Assembly (NCBI GenBank): GCA_965370045.1
Contig: CBDUSI010000092.1
Span: forward strand, 1-17,730
Direction: 5' to 3'
Source: CAZONU01 sp965370045
GTDB taxonomy: Bacteria; Planctomycetota; SZUA-567; JAKLDR01
Length of the DNA stretch: 17,730 bases
Each line of letters begins with the position of its first letter. Position 1 is the first letter of the stretch. Shown one piece after another: positions 15,328 through 17,730 of the stretch. The notes beneath the pieces were generated by a model, which saw nothing but the letters and a program-made list of their open reading frames with translations, had not been told where the DNA came from and did not search any database. The translations under genes and the position numbers were made by a program.

Positions 15328-15359
15328 CCCCGAAAGCGGCCCGGCAAGCGCGAGGGCCA

Positions 15360-16322
15360 ATGGAACCGCTCGAGTCACAAATCCGTTTCGAACCCGTCCG
15401 GCTGATCGCCCGCGGAGGCATGGGCGAGGTCTTCGAGGCCAAGCTGCTGGGCGTCGAGGGCTTCGCCAAGACCGTGGCGGTCAAGGCCATCATGACCGAC
15501 CTGGCCGACGACCCCGAGTTCGTGGACCTTTTCATCGGCGAGGCCAAGCTGGTCGCCGACCTGGTCCACCAGCACATCGCCCAGGTCTACGGCCTCTGGC
15601 GGTTGAAGAGCATCTACTACATGGTCATGGAGATGGTCGACGGGGTCAGCTCCGCCGACTTCGTGGACGAGCACGTCCGCAGGGGCCGGACGCTGCCCGT
15701 GGAGCTGGGCGCCTACATCGCCAGCCGGGTGGCCCGCGCGCTGGAGTACGCCCACGACAAGAAGAGTCGCGACGGCCTGCCCCTGGGCATCGTCCACCGC
15801 GACGTCTCACCGCGCAACATCCTGCTCTCCTGGGAGGGAGTGGTCAAGCTTACCGACTTCGGCATCGCCAAGGCCGCGCGCTACATGCGCTCGCGGGAGG
15901 GCGAGGTGCTGATGGGCAAGGTTGAGTACATGAGCCCGGAGCAGGCCGCCTACATGCCCACCGACGGGCGCAGCGACGTCTTCTCGCTGGGCGTGGTGCT
16001 CTACGAACTCCTGGCCGGACGGCAGCTCTTCGCCGTCCAGGACGTGGAAGAGACCATGCGCCGGGTCATCGGCATGCCCATTCCCGACGTGCGCGAGGCG
16101 CGCCCCGAGGTGCCCGAGCCCCTGGCCATGGTCCTCAAGAGGTCGCTGGAGAGGGATCTCGATGCGCGCTACCAGGGCGCGGGCGAACTGGCCCTGGAAC
16201 TCGAGCAGTACATGTATGGTGACCGCTTCGGGCCCACGCTGGTGACGCTCTCCAAGTACATGACCGATCTCTTCGACCGGCCCAAGACCAGGATCCTCGA
16301 CCGCGAGCGGCGGGAAGGCTGA
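15360..16322 (+). CDS. Hanks-type serine/threonine protein kinase, cytoplasmic
   Basis: The 320-residue product is a kinase domain with almost nothing added. It has the glycine loop ARGGMGEV (17-24), ATP-binding Lys42 (VAVKAI), helix-C Glu61, catalytic loop HRDVSPRN (146-153; Asp148, Asn153), DFGIAK (166-171), SPEQ (192-195) and SDVFSLGVVLYELL (205-218). The Lys usual in HRDxKxxN is Ser here, a form frequent in myxobacterial kinases. No membrane helix or sensor domain is seen, only a short basic tail after about residue 295. GAGGG (15352-15356) precedes ATG 15360, 32 bp after rplQ with no terminator between, so it is probably transcribed with the ribosomal cluster. Its substrate is unknown. 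Confidence 0.93.
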   Translation: MEPLESQIRFEPVRLIARGGMGEVFEAKLLGVEGFAKTVAVKAIMTDLADDPEFVDLFIGEAKLVADLVHQHIAQVYGLWRLKSIYYMVMEMVDGVSSADFVDEHVRRGRTLPVELGAYIASRVARALEYAHDKKSRDGLPLGIVHRDVSPRNILLSWEGVVKLTDFGIAKAARYMRSREGEVLMGKVEYMSPEQAAYMPTDGRSDVFSLGVVLYELLAGRQLFAVQDVEETMRRVIGMPIPDVREARPEVPEPLAMVLKRSLERDLDARYQGAGELALELEQYMYGDRFGPTLVTLSKYMTDLFDRPKTRILDRERREG

Positions 16323-16562
16323 CGGCGCTTCGCGCCACGGCTGGTGCTCGGTGGCCAGATGATCATCTCGAACACGTTCGCGTCGGTGTTGGCCCGCTGC
16401 ACGTATCTTGTAGCAGAATCCTGAAAGTCTATCACATCGTGCCCGGCCCCGCCCGCCACCGGATTTCCAGAGGGCGGCTTTCCCGGCCCGGAGGTTCCGC
16501 CGAGAAAGCCGCTTGACCATCGGGCTCCGGGAGCATATCCTTGAACCGCAGCTTGCCGGCGC
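16323..16562. other. Intergenic region between kinase gene and tRNA-Ser
   Basis: No gene is supported here. It holds a small hairpin GGCGC-TTC-GCGCC directly after the kinase stop and a longer one, GCGGCTTTC (16474-16482) with GAAAGCCGC (16504-16512), a perfect 9-bp outer stem. Neither has a real T tract (only TT after the second), so they are at best weak or factor-dependent terminators. The middle part (about 16370-16440) is less GC-rich. Confidence 0.5.
16513..16541 (+). promoter_or_regulatory. Possible promoter of tRNA-Ser
   Basis: TTGACC (16513-16518) and TATCCT (16536-16541) are separated by 17 bp. They end 21 bp before the mature tRNA 5' end, so transcription would start shortly upstream of it. 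The -10 matches the consensus in four of six positions. It is the only candidate of this quality in the region. Confidence 0.5.
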
Positions 16563-16655
16563 GGAGAGGTGGCAGAGTGGTCGAATGCGGCGGCTTGCTA
16601 AGCCGTTGTACGGGTTACGCCCGTACCCCGGGTTCGAATCCCGGCCTCTCCGCCA
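16563..16655 (+). tRNA. tRNA-Ser, anticodon GCU
   Basis: A full class II cloverleaf. The acceptor stem GGAGAGG (16563-16569) pairs with CCTCTCC (16645-16651), with discriminator G16652 and an encoded CCA at 16653-16655. The anticodon loop TTGCTAA (16595-16601) has GCT in the centre, closed by a five-pair stem with one G-T. The long variable arm has TACGGG pairing with CCCGTA, and the T arm is CCGGG-TTCGAAT-CCCGG. It reads AGC/AGU codons. The T-rich stretch right after CCA (16656-16673) may help end transcription. Confidence 0.95.
16636..16655. other. Probable attachment site at the tRNA-Ser 3' end
   Basis: The T-arm and acceptor 3' half of a tRNA gene is a common integration site for tyrosine recombinases, and here such a gene lies about 160 bp downstream, pointing towards the tRNA. 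The extent of the site cannot be fixed, because the second copy expected at the far end of the element is outside the window. Confidence 0.45.
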
Positions 16656-16739
16656 TTTTCGTCTTTTCTTTTTCGTAAGCTATTGAGAGGCAGCTTGGTA
16701 CGCAGGTCTTGAAGCTACCTCCGGCCTTCCAGATCATCC

Positions 16740-16815
16740 ATCTTGCCAAATATCTTGCCACGCCCAGGCCGGATTGAGGTGAAATCATGACAAAAAATCT
16801 TGCCAAATCTTGCCA
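16740..16815. repeat. Four direct copies of ATCTTGCCA next to the integrase gene
   Basis: ATCTTGCCA occurs at 16740-16748, 16752-16760, 16797-16805 and 16807-16815, all in the same direction. They form two close pairs (starts 12 and 10 bp apart) separated by a 36-bp gap. The last copy ends three bases before the integrase stop codon. Lying between the presumed attachment site and the integrase gene, they resemble arm-type binding sites of tyrosine recombinases; binding itself is inference. Confidence 0.7.
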
Positions 16816-16818
16816 AAC

Positions 16819-17730
16819 TCAGGCACCCGTACCTCTGGCGAAACGCTCCATGGCTTCGCGGGACGCAGGGTCGTGGAGGTGATAGTAGTGCCAGACGGTT
16901 TCTGCATCCCGATGCCCCACCCAGGTCATGCAGGTGGCGAGGGGCACACCCTCTTGGGCGCACTTTGACACGAAGAAGTGCCGGAAGGAATGCAGGATAC
17001 CTTTCTGGATGCCCAGCTTGTCTCTGTCGCGCTTGAAGACTTCCAAGGTGTAGTTCTCCTTGATGCCGCCACCCTTGGGCCCCCTGAAGACGTAGATACT
17101 CTCGGTGGGCAGAGGCGCGATGGCTGCCTTCACTAGGGGATGCAGAGGGACGCTCCGTGAGCGGCGGCCTTTGGGTGCCCAGTCGTCTTGAACACTTATG
17201 TGGATGAAGCCGGCGTTCAGGTCCACATCCTCCCATCGCAGATGAATGAGTTCGCCTATGCGCAGACCTGAATAGGCGAGGGTGGTCAGGATGGGCCTCA
17301 GCCACTCACGGCATCCAGCCTGGAGCTTGTCGACCTCCTCTTGCGTGAAGCAGTAGCCTTGTTTCTTGGCTGGCTTTCGCACCTCCCAGGCTTCCGCTGG
17401 ATTGCTCCTGATGAGCTTCCTGGCCGGATGGACCGCCCACTTGAAGAAGTCCTTGATGATAAGGCTGTCGGTGTAAACGGTCTTGGGCTGACAGCCCTGG
17501 TGGTTAGTGCGGAATTCGTCGAAGGCCTCCAGGAGCCGCAATTTCACCTCACTGAGCCTGCGAATGCGCTTGAGCTTACAGAGGGCCAGCAAAGCCGCGA
17601 GCGCAGCTTTGTACCGGCTGAGACTGCTTGGCGCCAGCTTCTTCGTCTTGCAGTAGGCCAGGTATTGCTCCGTAGCCTGGTGGGGGGCCTGCAAAAGGGG
17701 ACCACTTTGAGGGGTTGATGGGCTTGTAAA
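16819..17730 (-). CDS. Tyrosine recombinase (integrase), 5' end open at the window edge
   Basis: This site-specific recombinase probably integrates and excises an island at the adjacent tRNA-Ser. Numbered from the TTG at 17694, the catalytic residues are Arg145 (YSGLRIGEL), Lys175 (WAPKGRRSRSVPLH), His235 and Arg238 (HSFRHFF), His261 (WVGHRDAETV) and nucleophile Tyr270, a complete set. The N-terminal SAM-like core-binding domain is at about 7-95. The TTG has no ribosome binding site and the frame stays open to 17730, so the true start may lie outside and add an arm-binding domain. Bases 17695-17730 are included on that basis. By eye the region is less GC-rich in third positions than the ribosomal genes, consistent with transfer. 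Confidence 0.88.
   Translation of the reverse strand, partial: FTSPSTPQSGPLLQAPHQATEQYLAYCKTKKLAPSSLSRYKAALAALLALCKLKRIRRLSEVKLRLLEAFDEFRTNHQGCQPKTVYTDSLIIKDFFKWAVHPARKLIRSNPAEAWEVRKPAKKQGYCFTQEEVDKLQAGCREWLRPILTTLAYSGLRIGELIHLRWEDVDLNAGFIHISVQDDWAPKGRRSRSVPLHPLVKAAIAPLPTESIYVFRGPKGGGIKENYTLEVFKRDRDKLGIQKGILHSFRHFFVSKCAQEGVPLATCMTWVGHRDAETVWHYYHLHDPASREAMERFARGTGA

Noticed and set aside
13264..15378. A 704-codon open frame on the minus strand opposite rpsD, rpoA and rplQ, and similar long antisense frames (for example 1350-2567).
   Set aside because: They mirror real ribosomal genes; GC-rich codon use leaves the opposite strand open. Their products are low-complexity (Ala/Gly/Leu/His-rich) with no family resemblance.
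16474..16512. Intrinsic terminator after the kinase gene.
   Set aside because: The 9-bp stem is good, but only two T's follow and it lies about 150 bp past the stop codon; kept only as a note in the intergenic entry.
16615..16806. A 63-codon minus-strand frame ending ERPGFEPGVRA.
   Set aside because: The ending is the well-known false translation of a tRNA gene's reverse strand; the frame overlaps tRNA-Ser and the ATCTTGCCA repeats.
16740..16815. CRISPR array.
   Set aside because: The repeats are only nine bases long with 1-, 3- and 36-bp gaps, and there are no cas genes.

Overview
The window is a GC-rich bacterial chromosome segment dominated by one long, plus-strand, head-to-tail ribosomal protein cluster (fused S10/spc/alpha operons), followed by a protein kinase gene, a tRNA-Ser gene and the start of an integrated element. 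The gene complement (zinc-type uS14, uS4 and bL36, zinc-LID adenylate kinase, and a Hanks-type kinase with an HRDVSPRN catalytic loop) suggests a deltaproteobacterial-grade lineage such as Myxococcota or Desulfobacterota. That placement is inference from motif style, not a phylogeny.

Layout. Positions 3-206 hold the 3' end of an unrelated gene with a TPR-like tail, closed by a strong intrinsic terminator (234-276). A good promoter (304-330) and a structured leader ending in a second terminator-like hairpin with seven T's (429-480) precede rplD. The cluster then runs rplD-rplW-rplB-rpsS-rplV-rpsC-rplP-rpmC-rpsQ-rplN-rplX, [269-bp repeat], rplE-rpsZ-rpsH-rplF-rplR-rpsE-rplO-secY-adk-map-infA-rpmJ-rpsM-rpsK, [269-bp repeat], rpsD-rpoA-rplQ, and a Ser/Thr kinase gene 32 bp later. 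Gaps are otherwise a few bases, and many genes overlap by ATGA or GTGA, so the cluster looks like one translationally coupled transcript. rpsJ and rplC are missing from the front and rpmD (L30) from between rpsE and rplO.

The most striking feature is a pair of 269-bp non-coding repeats (5437-5705 and 12779-13047). They are about 94% identical by eye, lie in the same orientation, have roughly 19-bp terminal inverted repeats and are flanked by TA. This is a MITE-like element. Each copy sits exactly on the TAG stop codon of the upstream ribosomal gene, and the stop is preserved. Several differences between the copies fall in hairpin loops or as a compensating pair in a stem, so the transcribed element may be a maintained RNA structure.

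Several ribosomal proteins carry extra segments compared with their families: a Gly-Lys loop in uL23, an N-terminal extension and a KOW-loop insertion in uL24, an insertion near the C-terminus of bL17, and four extra residues inside the bL36 zinc site.

At the right end, tRNA-Ser(GCU) is followed by four direct copies of ATCTTGCCA and a minus-strand tyrosine recombinase gene that is open to the window edge. This is the usual arrangement at the end of an island integrated at a tRNA 3' end.
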